Source: CAXNKH01 sp049296795
GTDB lineage: Bacteria > Pseudomonadota > Gammaproteobacteria > Burkholderiales > Burkholderiaceae_C
Length of the DNA: 64,000 nt
NCBI GenBank assembly: GCA_049296795.1
Contig: JBAQTC010000022.1
Location: forward strand, 7,419-71,418
Reading direction: 5' to 3'
Position 1 is the first letter of the stretch. The number at the start of each line of letters is the position of its first letter. Shown piece after piece: positions 51,691 to 60,158 of the stretch. Both the position numbers and the translations under genes were made by a program. The notes below the pieces were generated by a model, which was not told the DNA's origin, did no database searches, and saw nothing but the letters and a program-made list of their open reading frames with translations.

Positions 51691-52572
51691 ATGGAAAACA
51701 AGCCAACTTATCCCCGTGCGAAACAGCGCTACGTCCGGGTACTGACGATTGCAGGTTCTGATAGCAGCGGTGGCGCGGGCATTCAAGCTGATTTGAAAAC
51801 GATAAGCGCTTTGGGCTGTTACGGCATGACGGCGATCACGGCGATCACGGCTCAAAACACCGTCGGTGTGAAAGCTGTCCAAGTGCTGCCCGCCGACCTG
51901 TTGCAAGCGCAAATTGAAGCGGTGGTCGAGGACATCGGGGTTGATGCCGTGAAAATTGGCATGCTGCCTTCGATTGAGCAGATTCAGGTGGTGGCCCAGG
52001 CCATTGAGCATTACCAATTTCCCTGGGTGGTGCTCGATCCGGTGATGGTTTCCAGCAGTGGCACGGCGTTGATGGAGCCGGGCAGTGTGGCGGCCATGGT
52101 GGCTGAGCTGTTTCCCCGGGTTAGTTTGGTCACGCCCAATCTGGATGAAGCCAGTTTGTTGTTGGGACGCAGCGTGGCTCGAACCGAGGAGATGGATAAC
52201 GCGGCCAGCGCTTTGTTGACCCTGGGCGCCAAAGCGGTTTTGCTCAAAGGAGGTCATTTGCCGGGAGATCAAATGGTGGATGTGCTGGCCCAGCCCGGAC
52301 TTGGCGTGGTACGTTGGCAATCGCCACGCATTGTCAGCGGCAATCTGCACGGTACCGGTTGCACTTTGGCCTCGGCCATTGCTTCCTATCTGGCTTTGGG
52401 TCATGGCCTGGGGCAAGCGATTTCGCTGGCACGAGATTACCTGATGCACGCCATTGTGCGTGGTGCTGAAGTCCAAACGGGACAAGGTCAGGGTCCTTTG
52501 AATCATGGTCATTCGCCAGTAGCCCTGTGCCTGCGGCCTGCTGACCCTGCTGCCCAAGACGAGCAGGGTTAA
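51691..52572 (+). CDS. thiD: Hydroxymethylpyrimidine/phosphomethylpyrimidine kinase
   Basis: 293 residues. Motifs are VLTIAGSDSSGGAGIQADLK, MTAITAITAQNT, VLDPVMVSSSG, TPNLDEASLLLG and the anion loop GTGCTLASAIASYLALG. It phosphorylates HMP to HMP-PP. Divergent from thiO, and convergent with the ferredoxin reductase, overlapping its stop by four bases. The start is the ATG at 51691; the first dozen residues are poorly conserved, so a later start is possible. Confidence 0.94.
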   Translation: MENKPTYPRAKQRYVRVLTIAGSDSSGGAGIQADLKTISALGCYGMTAITAITAQNTVGVKAVQVLPADLLQAQIEAVVEDIGVDAVKIGMLPSIEQIQVVAQAIEHYQFPWVVLDPVMVSSSGTALMEPGSVAAMVAELFPRVSLVTPNLDEASLLLGRSVARTEEMDNAASALLTLGAKAVLLKGGHLPGDQMVDVLAQPGLGVVRWQSPRIVSGNLHGTGCTLASAIASYLALGHGLGQAISLARDYLMHAIVRGAEVQTGQGQGPLNHGHSPVALCLRPADPAAQDEQG

Positions 52573-53669
52573 TCGAACACTGGGGTTTCCACGCCCAACA
52601 CCTTGTGCAGCTTGGGGCTGGTGGTGGTGTATTGGAGATGAATTTTTTTGTCCGGGAAGATGTAAGGTGCAGCGGCAAATGCAGCCAACGCACATTCATG
52701 AAAACCCGACAGAATCAATTTCTTTTTCCCCGGGTAGGTATTGATGTCGCCAACAGCGAAAATGCCCGGTGTATTGGTAGCAAATTTTTCGGTATCGACC
52801 TTGAGCTGCTTGCGTTCGATCTCAAGCCCCCAATCGGCGATGGGGCCGAGTTTTGGCGATAGGCCAAAGAACACCAAAAGCATGTCCAGCGGCACCACCC
52901 GGGTCACGCCGTCGGCGCCCGCGACTTTGATGCCACTGAGCAAGCCCTGAGTCTCTTCGTAACCTGTGACTTGGCCGACGATGAACTGCATTTCATAGTC
53001 ATCACACAAGGCCTTCATTTTCGCGACGCTGGCCGGTGCTGCTTTGAAGCCGTCACGGCGGTGAATCAAAATCACACTTTCGGCCCTGTTCGGACCTTCG
53101 CTACTCAAGTTCAAAGCCCAGTCGAGCGCCGAGTCACCACCACCGACGATGACCAGATTTTTGCCCGCAAAGTCGCTCGGATTCTTGACCCGGTAGAACA
53201 ACTGTGAATCATTGAACTTGTCCAAGCCTTCGACCTTCAGCGTTCGCGGCTGGAATGCACCCACGCCGGCGGCAATGAAAATTGTTTTGGTTAAGAACTT
53301 GGTTCCTTTGGAGGTGGCCACAAAGAAGCGACCGTCGGCTTGTTGTTCAACCGCTGTGACTTCCTGACCGAAATGGAAAGTTGCGCCAAAGGGCTCAATT
53401 TGTTTGAGCAGGTTGTCAGTCAGTTCTTGCCCGGTGCACACCGGTACCGCAGGGATGTCGTAGATCGGTTTGTCTGGGTACAGTTCGACGCATTGACCAC
53501 CTGGGTAAGCCAGGGAATCAATGACATGGGCCTTGATCTCCAGCAGACCTAGTTCGAACACTTGAAACAATCCTACCGGGCCGGCTCCGACAATCACAGC
53601 ATCGGTTTCGATCGGTCCTTCATGAGCTTGGGCAGTATTGATCACTTCTTGATTCAGCTTGGGTTCCAT
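52569..53669 (-). CDS. Ferredoxin-NADP reductase (thioredoxin reductase-like)
   Basis: 366 residues. The FAD motif is AVIVGAGPVGLFQVFELGLL, the NAD(P) motif LVIVGGGDSALDWALNLS, with GGQCVELYPDKPIYDIP and FAVGDINTYPGKKKLILSGF near the ends. The redox CxxC of thioredoxin reductase is absent, so this is the TrxR-like ferredoxin-NADP reductase type. It lies 22 bases after the ferredoxin gene, suggesting it recycles that ferredoxin. ATG 53669 is chosen; longer in-frame starts overlap the ferredoxin gene. Confidence 0.9.
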   Translation of the reverse strand: MEPKLNQEVINTAQAHEGPIETDAVIVGAGPVGLFQVFELGLLEIKAHVIDSLAYPGGQCVELYPDKPIYDIPAVPVCTGQELTDNLLKQIEPFGATFHFGQEVTAVEQQADGRFFVATSKGTKFLTKTIFIAAGVGAFQPRTLKVEGLDKFNDSQLFYRVKNPSDFAGKNLVIVGGGDSALDWALNLSSEGPNRAESVILIHRRDGFKAAPASVAKMKALCDDYEMQFIVGQVTGYEETQGLLSGIKVAGADGVTRVVPLDMLLVFFGLSPKLGPIADWGLEIERKQLKVDTEKFATNTPGIFAVGDINTYPGKKKLILSGFHECALAAFAAAPYIFPDKKIHLQYTTTSPKLHKVLGVETPVFD

Positions 53670-53691
53670 AATTCTCGAGGTTCTGTCCTGC

Positions 53692-54021
53692 TCAGCGCTG
53701 CAGCTCAGAGAGCTTGCCTGTTTTGTCTTTCCAGTCATCGGCATCGGTCGGCGCGGTTTTGCGTTTGGTGATGCTTTTCCATGTGGGTAATTTGCTCAAT
53801 TCGGCATTGAGCGCGGTCATGTGTTGCTGATCGGCTGGAACGTCCTCTTCAGCATAGATCGCATTGACCGGGCACTCGGGAATGCAAACGGCGCAATCAA
53901 TGCATTCATCCGGGTCGATTACCAAAAAATTGGGGCCTTCGCGAAAACAGTCGACGGGACAAACGTCAACGCAATCGGTGTATTTGCAGCGGATGCAGGC
54001 TTCTGTGACGGTATGGGTCAT
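53692..54021 (-). CDS. fdxA: Seven-iron ferredoxin FdxA
   Basis: 109 residues. Two cysteine clusters, CIRCKYTDCVDVCPVDC near residues 9-25 and CIDCAVCIPECPV further on, define a [3Fe-4S][4Fe-4S] ferredoxin of the FdxA type. It would carry electrons between the ferredoxin-NADP reductase next to it and an acceptor, possibly the CysI sulfite reductase encoded upstream. It starts 38 bases after the cysN stop on the same strand. Confidence 0.93.
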   Translation of the reverse strand: MTHTVTEACIRCKYTDCVDVCPVDCFREGPNFLVIDPDECIDCAVCIPECPVNAIYAEEDVPADQQHMTALNAELSKLPTWKSITKRKTAPTDADDWKDKTGKLSELQR

Positions 54022-54059
54022 TGGGTAAGTGGTAGCAGGGGAAGAATAGACGGCTTATT

Positions 54060-55322
54060 TTAATCGAGCATCACGGCGCCAGCGGTTTTGTGGGTTGCTG
54101 TGTCAACCAGGACCAGGGATCCCATTCCTCGGGATTTGGCATAGGGCAAGCTAAGCAGCGCTTCTTGCAAGCTCAGTTCAACCACACCGATGGCGTTGGC
54201 ATCGAGTTGTGTCGCCACTGTTCGATTCAGGGTATGGATGTCGAGTTGCTCCACAATGCGCTTGATTTTGGTCTTGACCCAGCGGTGACCATGCAGGGCC
54301 CAATAGACGCGACCTGGTACCAGGGGTTCATCGTCTAGCCAGGCTACCGTGGCCCGAAGCTCACGGCTGGATTGGCCGCTTTGCTCCGTATCGGCAAGCA
54401 ACCAATCACCGCGGGAAACGTCAAGTTCACGGTCCAGCACAATGCCCGCACTGTTGCCCGCGCTGACGCTTTGGCGCTCACGAACATGGTTGAGCACCTG
54501 AGCCACCGTGGCACTTTGACCGCCGGGGAAAATCCGAACTTTTTGGCCTGGCTGAACTTGGCCCGAGCTCAGTCGGCCCCAGAATACACGGCGGCCCTGT
54601 TGGGTGTCGCTGGAAGATGAGAATTTTTCAACCCACTGCACCGGGAAGGCGAAGTCCAGCGCTAGGTCGGCCGGCATCGCAGGAAGCTGCTCGAGGATTT
54701 GCAGCAGTCCTGGGCCCTGGTAGCCGCACCAATCGGGCCGGGGATCGACCACGTTGTAACCCTGGAGGGCCGAAATGGGAACCACCGCATCGATGCTGAT
54801 GCCAGCAGCCTGGGCAAAATCGTTCAGCGCTGCACGAATATGGGCAAAGGCCAGATCGGGGTCGGCGACTGCATCGAGCTTGTTGACTGCAAATATGGTT
54901 GAAGGAACCCGCAGCAAATGCAGCAGCAAGCTGTGGCGACGGGTTTGCGGTAGCAGTTGGAGCTTGGGATCTTGCCACTTAAGCTTGGTGGCATCGACCA
55001 GGACCACCGCAGCGTCGGCGCTGGAGGCCGCTGTCACCATATTGCGGGTGTATTGCTCGTGCCCGGGGCAGTCACCGATGATGAATTTGCGGTTTTCCGT
55101 GGCGAAATAGCGGTAGGCCACGTCAATCGTGATGCCTTGCTCGCGCTCGGCTGAGAGTCCATCGGTGAGCAAGGCCAGGTCGGTCTGACCACCGCGCTGA
55201 ACACCAGCTAAGTGGTCTTGCAAAACGGCTTTACTGTCAACCAGCAAGCGCCCGATCAAGGTGCTCTTGCCATCGTCAACGCTGCCGCAGGTGATGAATT
55301 TGAGGGCGGAATGTGCCAGCAT
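54060..55322 (-). CDS. cysN: Sulfate adenylyltransferase subunit 1 (CysN)
   Basis: 420 residues, a GTPase. Motifs are ITCGSVDDGKSTLIGRLL, DVAYRYFAT, GDCPGHEQYTRNMVTAA and AVNKLDAV. With CysD it forms APS from sulfate and ATP. The short length shows no fused APS kinase (CysC) domain, so APS would be reduced directly. It overlaps cysD by one base. Confidence 0.96.
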   Translation of the reverse strand: MLAHSALKFITCGSVDDGKSTLIGRLLVDSKAVLQDHLAGVQRGGQTDLALLTDGLSAEREQGITIDVAYRYFATENRKFIIGDCPGHEQYTRNMVTAASSADAAVVLVDATKLKWQDPKLQLLPQTRRHSLLLHLLRVPSTIFAVNKLDAVADPDLAFAHIRAALNDFAQAAGISIDAVVPISALQGYNVVDPRPDWCGYQGPGLLQILEQLPAMPADLALDFAFPVQWVEKFSSSSDTQQGRRVFWGRLSSGQVQPGQKVRIFPGGQSATVAQVLNHVRERQSVSAGNSAGIVLDRELDVSRGDWLLADTEQSGQSSRELRATVAWLDDEPLVPGRVYWALHGHRWVKTKIKRIVEQLDIHTLNRTVATQLDANAIGVVELSLQEALLSLPYAKSRGMGSLVLVDTATHKTAGAVMLD

Positions 55323-56254
55323 CAGAAATACCCGTCTTTCTTTCTTTTTTCCATTGAAGCATCGGAGGTTTTGTCGTCCATCCGGGTGGCACCTCGTTCA
55401 CTCACATCCGCCGCCAGGGTTTCGATCACGATCTCGGCGGCTGTCGTCGCTGTACTTTCGACTGGGCAGGTGCAGGTGACGTCCCCCACTGTGCGAAAAC
55501 GAACTTGACGCTTGACGACGATTTCACCTTCACGCGCCGGGGTCAGTTCAGTCACCGGGACCAACAAACCTTTGCGCTCAACCACGTTGCGCGAGTGGCT
55601 GTAATAGAGCGAAGGCAGGGCAATAGGTTCGCGGGCTATGTATTGCCAGACGTCGAGCTCAGTCCAGTTCGAGATGGGGAAAACGCGGAAATGCTCGCCC
55701 TGATGCAAACGGGTATTGAATAAATTCCAGAGCTCAGGCCGCTGGGCCTTGGGTTGCCACTGGCCGAAACTGTCGCGGTGCGAAAAAATACGTTCTTTGG
55801 CACGGGCTTTTTCTTCGTCACGTCGTGCACCGCCGATCAAGGCGTCAAAGCGAAATTCCTCAATCGCCTCCAGCAGGGTGACCGACTGGTGCACATTGCG
55901 TGATTCGCCCGGGTGGGCCAGTCGCACCGTGCCGCGCGCCATCGAATCTTCGACGCTTCTGATGTGCAACTCGGCCTGTAGTTCCTTGGCACGGAAATCA
56001 CGAAAGTCGGTGACTTCGTGAAAGTTATGCCCGGTGTCTATCATTAACAAGGGGTAAGGAATACGGCCCACGCCGAATGCCTTTTCAGCGCAGCGCAACA
56101 AAACCAGCGAGTCTTTACCCCCGGAAAACAACAGGGTGGGGCGCTCAAACACAGCGGCCACTTCGCGCAGGATAAAAATGGTTTCTTCCTCGAGCGCGTC
56201 AAGGTGTTGGTTGCTGAGCTGATGGAGCATGGAGGGTTCGGTACGGGCGTTCAT
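55322..56254 (-). CDS. cysD: Sulfate adenylyltransferase subunit 2 (CysD)
   Basis: 310 residues. The PP-loop is LLFSGGKDSLVLLRCAEKAF, with MIDTGHNFHEVTDFRDF, GGARRDEEKARAKERIFS and CPVESTA near the C-terminus. It is the adenylyltransferase partner of CysN. It lies 10 bases after cysH. Confidence 0.97.
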   Translation of the reverse strand: MNARTEPSMLHQLSNQHLDALEEETIFILREVAAVFERPTLLFSGGKDSLVLLRCAEKAFGVGRIPYPLLMIDTGHNFHEVTDFRDFRAKELQAELHIRSVEDSMARGTVRLAHPGESRNVHQSVTLLEAIEEFRFDALIGGARRDEEKARAKERIFSHRDSFGQWQPKAQRPELWNLFNTRLHQGEHFRVFPISNWTELDVWQYIAREPIALPSLYYSHSRNVVERKGLLVPVTELTPAREGEIVVKRQVRFRTVGDVTCTCPVESTATTAAEIVIETLAADVSERGATRMDDKTSDASMEKRKKDGYF

Positions 56255-56264
56255 CCGGGTTCAC

Positions 56265-57071
56265 TTAAGGGGTTGCAGACAAAGCAGGTTGGCTTTGCAG
56301 TTGTGGGTCAGGGGCTTGCGCAATCTCGGCGGATTTCACATGCAAGCCACATTCCTTGGCGGCACCGCCCTCAAGCGAGGCCTCCCACCACCAGCGGCCG
56401 GAACGAAAATCCTCGCCCAAGCTGATGGCCCGGGTGCAGGGCGCGCAACCTATGCTGGGGAAAAACTGATCGTGCAAAGGGTTGTAACTGACCTTGTTAT
56501 TGCTGATGTAATGCCAGACATCGCCCCAAGTCCAGTTGGCCAGGGGGTTGAACTTGACACGGCGCGGATCGGTCTCATCGACCAGCGGTACTTCAGAGCG
56601 CTCACCCGACTGTTCTCGGCGCAATCCAGTGATCCAAGCTTTTTTCCCCTGAAGTGCGCGCTCGAGAGGCTCCACTTTTCGAATTTGGCAGCAGGTTTTG
56701 CGCAGTGCCAGACTCTGGACCATGGCGTCTTTACCTTCTTTGGCGACAAAACGCAGCACCGCTTCATGGACGGGTTTGAAAACTGTCACCGGGGCACGCG
56801 AGTTGGCCTGTGTTTGAGCCAGCAGGGTCAGGGTTTCGGGATGCAATTGACCAGTTTCGAGTACAAAAATACCGATATCGAGCAGCAGCGAGTTGATCAA
56901 ATCCGTGATCACCATGTCTTCAGCGCCCAGGCTGGAGGCCTGACTCACCAGCGGTTGAGCGCCAGCAGGACCGGCGTAATCGGCAGCGATTTGCAGCAGC
57001 AAGGCCTGGGTTTGCTTGAGTTTGGCGCTGTAATCCGCACTCGGCTTGGCATGGAGATCGATAGCATGCAC
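56265..57071 (-). CDS. cysH: Assimilatory adenylyl-sulfate (APS) reductase CysH
   Basis: 268 residues from the GTG at 57071, right after the DUF934 stop; the longer frame up to 57197 overlaps that gene and looks non-coding. Two cysteine pairs, KTCCQIRK and GCAPCTRA, are the [4Fe-4S] ligands of APS-type reductases, and the C-terminal ECGLH carries the catalytic cysteine. Together with the missing CysC this suggests it reduces APS rather than PAPS to sulfite. The start codon is the least certain part. Confidence 0.92.
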   Translation of the reverse strand: MHAIDLHAKPSADYSAKLKQTQALLLQIAADYAGPAGAQPLVSQASSLGAEDMVITDLINSLLLDIGIFVLETGQLHPETLTLLAQTQANSRAPVTVFKPVHEAVLRFVAKEGKDAMVQSLALRKTCCQIRKVEPLERALQGKKAWITGLRREQSGERSEVPLVDETDPRRVKFNPLANWTWGDVWHYISNNKVSYNPLHDQFFPSIGCAPCTRAISLGEDFRSGRWWWEASLEGGAAKECGLHVKSAEIAQAPDPQLQSQPALSATP

Positions 57072-57072
57072 T

Positions 57073-57453
57073 TCAATTGGTCCCGCTGAACAAGGGCTCA
57101 AGCGCAGTGGCGTCACCCTGGTAGAAATCGGGGTAACGTGCAAATTGTCGTTGGGCGAAGCTTTCATCCTGGTCTTCACGCAATACCGCACTGTCAAAAC
57201 CGGAGCGAGCCATTTGCACCAATTGATCGATCAAAACATCGCCTGTGGCACGGATCTCACCTTGAAAACCCATTCTTCGGCGCAGCAAAAATGCTTGACT
57301 GAAAGCGCGACCGTCACTGAATTTGGGAAAATTCAGATCGATTCGGTCAACTACTTTGAGATCCAGCGTGCGCGGGTCTATGTCATTTTCCAACGCTAAG
57401 ACGTGTTGATTCGGGTTGGATATCGAGCCAAGTTTGAATGGGATGAGTTTCAT
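57073..57453 (-). CDS. DUF934 domain protein
   Basis: 126 residues matching the small DUF934 family, always found with sulfite reductase genes: DRIDLNFPKFSDGRAFSQAF, RRRMGFQGEIRATGDVLIDQ and CAF-free but acidic C-terminal stretches. The function is unknown; a role with sulfite reductase is inferred from synteny. Start and stop are both close to or overlapping neighbours (cysI stop at 57450). Confidence 0.9.
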   Translation of the reverse strand: MKLIPFKLGSISNPNQHVLALENDIDPRTLDLKVVDRIDLNFPKFSDGRAFSQAFLLRRRMGFQGEIRATGDVLIDQLVQMARSGFDSAVLREDQDESFAQRQFARYPDFYQGDATALEPLFSGTN

Positions 57454-59231
57454 GCGACGGCGTGTTCGGTTATGTGACGGGCGCTGTTGGCAGCTTGTTT
57501 AAAAGTGTCAAAGCCGACCCTGCGTAAAGCGCTGATAAAGTTTTCTCCGCTGTGGCGTTTGCTGCGGTAGCAGTCCAGCAGAGCTTCGATCACATCGGGG
57601 ACTTCATGGGCGCCAAAAGAGGGGCCAACAACTTTGGCAGCAGCCGAAAGACCGCTCAGGGTCGAACCGTCGGAGCCGCCCAGCAGCACTTGGTACCACT
57701 CTTGACCATCTTTATCGACGCCCAATATGCCAATGTGGCCGGTGTGGTGGTGACCGCAGGAGTTGATGCAACCACTGATGTGCAGGTCAATTTCACCCAA
57801 GTCATGCAACTCGTCCAAATCTTGATAGCGCTCGGTAATGGCGTGGGCAATCGGAATCGAACGGGCATTGGCCAGAGCGCAGAAATCGCCACCGGGGCAG
57901 GCGATCATATCGGTCAGCAAGCGGATGTTGGAGCGTGCTAATCCGGCTTGGCGCGCGGCCTGCCAGAGTTGTGGCAGCTGATCGGCCTGAACCCAGGGCA
58001 GCAACAGGTTTTGATCGTGGGTGACACGAACTTCGCCGGCGCTGAATTTCTCAGCCAGCTCTGCCGCCATGTCGAGCTGATCCGCCGTGGCGTCCCCTGG
58101 GGCCTGACCCAGGCGCTTGTAGGACAGGGTGACGGCCCGCAGTTGGGGGTTTTTGTGTGCAGCGACGTTTTGTTTGAGCCAACGACCATATTCAGGGTGA
58201 TTTTTTGCCAGGACTAGCAAAGCTGCGTCGCTCTTGGCTTGCGCTTCTGAGCGATTGATTTTCAGCACTGGCGCTACAAAACAAACGCTGACGCGCTCAA
58301 GCTCGGCTTGGGAGATGGTGTGTTGCGCGCCATCGATCTGCAGGATTTGCTGGTACTCGGTTTCGACTTCGTTGACAAATCGTTGTCCTTCAGCTTTGAC
58401 CAGGATCTTGATTCTGGCTTTGTAGATGTTGTCGCGCCGACCCCAGCGGTTGTAAACCCGAACCACGGCTTCCAAATAATTCAGGATTTGATTCCAGGGC
58501 AGGAATTCGCGAAACGTCTGAGCCAGTAGCGGTGTGCGGCCCATGCCGCCACCGACCAGCACCTTAAAGCCGACTTCGCCCTCGGCGTTGCGCAGCAGTT
58601 GCAAGCCGACATCGTGCCAAAGTGTGTCGGCGCGGTCTTCCTGAGCGCCAATGACAGCGATCTTGAACTTGCGAGGTAAAAAAGCAAACTCGGGATGCAG
58701 GGTGCTCCACTGACGCAGGATTTCGCAGTAGGGCCGCGGGTCAACTTCTTCGTCAACCGCAATACCGGCACGCTCATCGCTGGTGATGTTTCGGATGCAG
58801 TTTCCACTGGTTTGTATGCCGTGCATGTCCACACTGGCTAACAAGTCCATGACATCAGCACTCTTGTCCAAGGGGATCCAGTTGAATTGAACGTTTTGGC
58901 GGGTGGTGAAATGCCCGTACTGAATCGGCATATGGCCGGTCCCCAGTTTGCCCTGGGTCGTGATTGCGGTTTGGTAAACGGCCTCGCTAGGCTGGTCGTA
59001 GTTCCTCGCAATGATGGCCAAGACCCGCAACTGGGCGCTGGAGAGTTCGCCATAGGGGACGGCGACGCGCAACATGGGCGCATAACGTTGAACATACCAA
59101 CCGTTTTGCAGGCGCAAAGGTCGGAATTCATCGTCCCCTAATTGGCCTGCCAGGTTACGCTCCAGCTGGTCACGGTATTGGTCCGCGCGCTGCTTGATGA
59201 ACTGTCGGTCGAAGTCGCTGTATTGGTACAT
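57450..59231 (-). CDS. cysI: Assimilatory sulfite reductase, ferredoxin-type hemoprotein (CysI-like)
   Basis: 593 residues. The siroheme-[4Fe-4S] ligands appear as ACPGGDFCALANA and SGCINSCGHHHTGHIG, and the ferrochelatase-like halves include YGHFTTRQNVQFNWIPL, GNCIRNITSDERAG and GGGMGRTPLLAQTFREFLPW. It reduces sulfite to sulfide. No CysJ flavoprotein gene lies nearby, so electrons must come from another donor. It follows the tauE-like gene by 55 bases. Confidence 0.93.
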   Translation of the reverse strand: MYQYSDFDRQFIKQRADQYRDQLERNLAGQLGDDEFRPLRLQNGWYVQRYAPMLRVAVPYGELSSAQLRVLAIIARNYDQPSEAVYQTAITTQGKLGTGHMPIQYGHFTTRQNVQFNWIPLDKSADVMDLLASVDMHGIQTSGNCIRNITSDERAGIAVDEEVDPRPYCEILRQWSTLHPEFAFLPRKFKIAVIGAQEDRADTLWHDVGLQLLRNAEGEVGFKVLVGGGMGRTPLLAQTFREFLPWNQILNYLEAVVRVYNRWGRRDNIYKARIKILVKAEGQRFVNEVETEYQQILQIDGAQHTISQAELERVSVCFVAPVLKINRSEAQAKSDAALLVLAKNHPEYGRWLKQNVAAHKNPQLRAVTLSYKRLGQAPGDATADQLDMAAELAEKFSAGEVRVTHDQNLLLPWVQADQLPQLWQAARQAGLARSNIRLLTDMIACPGGDFCALANARSIPIAHAITERYQDLDELHDLGEIDLHISGCINSCGHHHTGHIGILGVDKDGQEWYQVLLGGSDGSTLSGLSAAAKVVGPSFGAHEVPDVIEALLDCYRSKRHSGENFISALRRVGFDTFKQAANSARHITEHAVA

Positions 59232-59286
59232 GGTGAGTGAAAATCGATTCAGGTTTTGATAAATTCGGTGCCGATTGTCACGGTTC

Positions 59287-60072
59287 TTAAAGAGCGATTA
59301 ATTTGAATCCGGCAAAAGCCAACAACACCGACAAGCCAGAGCGTACGATCCGCTCAGAAATCCGTGTCATCCAATGGGTACCTAGCCAGATTCCTGGCAA
59401 TGAACCCGCCAGCAGTTTGGCCAGAAGTGGCCAGTCCACCGAACCCAGCGAAGCATGGCCCAGTCCAGCTACCAGGGTCAGGGGAACAGCGTAGGCGATA
59501 TCCGCAGCAACGATACGAGGCAAGGGCAGCAAGGGGTAAAGGATCAGCAAAATACTCACCCCAATGGCGCCAGCACCGACCGATGTCAAAGTCACCAAGC
59601 TACCAATCAGGACGCCAAACATCAGCGGCAGACTCCAGTGGCGTGGCGTGGTGGCGGCAGCCTCTTGACCTGGACGCAGTAGCTTGGGGGTGTTACGCAA
59701 AGCTTTGTAGAGGGTGGCGGCGGCCGTCAGCAACAAGGCCGCACCGAGCATCGTGGTCATCAAAACTTGAACCCCTGGATGCGCTGGCCCGAATACTCGC
59801 AGCAGATACAAGGTCAGCAGTGAGGCTGGAATACTGCCAGCTGACAAATGCAACACGATGCGCCAGTCGATCACTCGCGCCCGCGCCAGCTGAATGGTTC
59901 CACCCAACTTGGTGCCTGCGGCAAATAACAAGTCGGTGCCGATGGCCAAGTAAGGCTTGAAGCCAAAAAAGAAAATCAAAATCGGTGTCATGAGAGAGCC
60001 GCCGCCCACCCCAGTCAATCCGACCACGGTACCCACCGAAAAACCCACCAATATCAGTGCTAAATCTTCCAT
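59287..60072 (-). CDS. TauE/SafE family sulfite exporter-like permease
   Basis: 261 residues from the ATG at 60072; the earlier in-frame codon adds only three residues. Eight or so hydrophobic helices, with GVGGGSLMTPILIFFFGFKP and TSVGAGAIGVSILLI, the paired glycine-rich turns of the TauE/SafE fold. Members export sulfite or organosulfonate-related anions. As the first gene of the cys operon it may release excess sulfite. Confidence 0.9.
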   Translation of the reverse strand: MEDLALILVGFSVGTVVGLTGVGGGSLMTPILIFFFGFKPYLAIGTDLLFAAGTKLGGTIQLARARVIDWRIVLHLSAGSIPASLLTLYLLRVFGPAHPGVQVLMTTMLGAALLLTAAATLYKALRNTPKLLRPGQEAAATTPRHWSLPLMFGVLIGSLVTLTSVGAGAIGVSILLILYPLLPLPRIVAADIAYAVPLTLVAGLGHASLGSVDWPLLAKLLAGSLPGIWLGTHWMTRISERIVRSGLSVLLAFAGFKLIAL

Positions 60073-60091
60073 GGGTCGCACTTTAGAGGGG

Positions 60092-60133
60092 TTTTGTTAT
60101 TCAGTAAAATATATATTAATTATTTTGTTATTC
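60092..60133 (-). promoter_or_regulatory. AT-rich regulatory region with an 11-base direct repeat upstream of the cys operon
   Basis: TTTTGTTATTC occurs at 60092-60102 and again at 60123-60133, a 31-base offset (about three helical turns). Between them is an AT-rich tract including a -10-like TATATT on the minus strand (around 60108-60113). It lies between mnmC and the tauE-like gene and is a candidate binding region for a LysR-type sulfur regulator such as CysB; this is inference. Confidence 0.45.
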
Positions 60134-60158
60134 TAAATAAGCATATAGATGGATTCGT

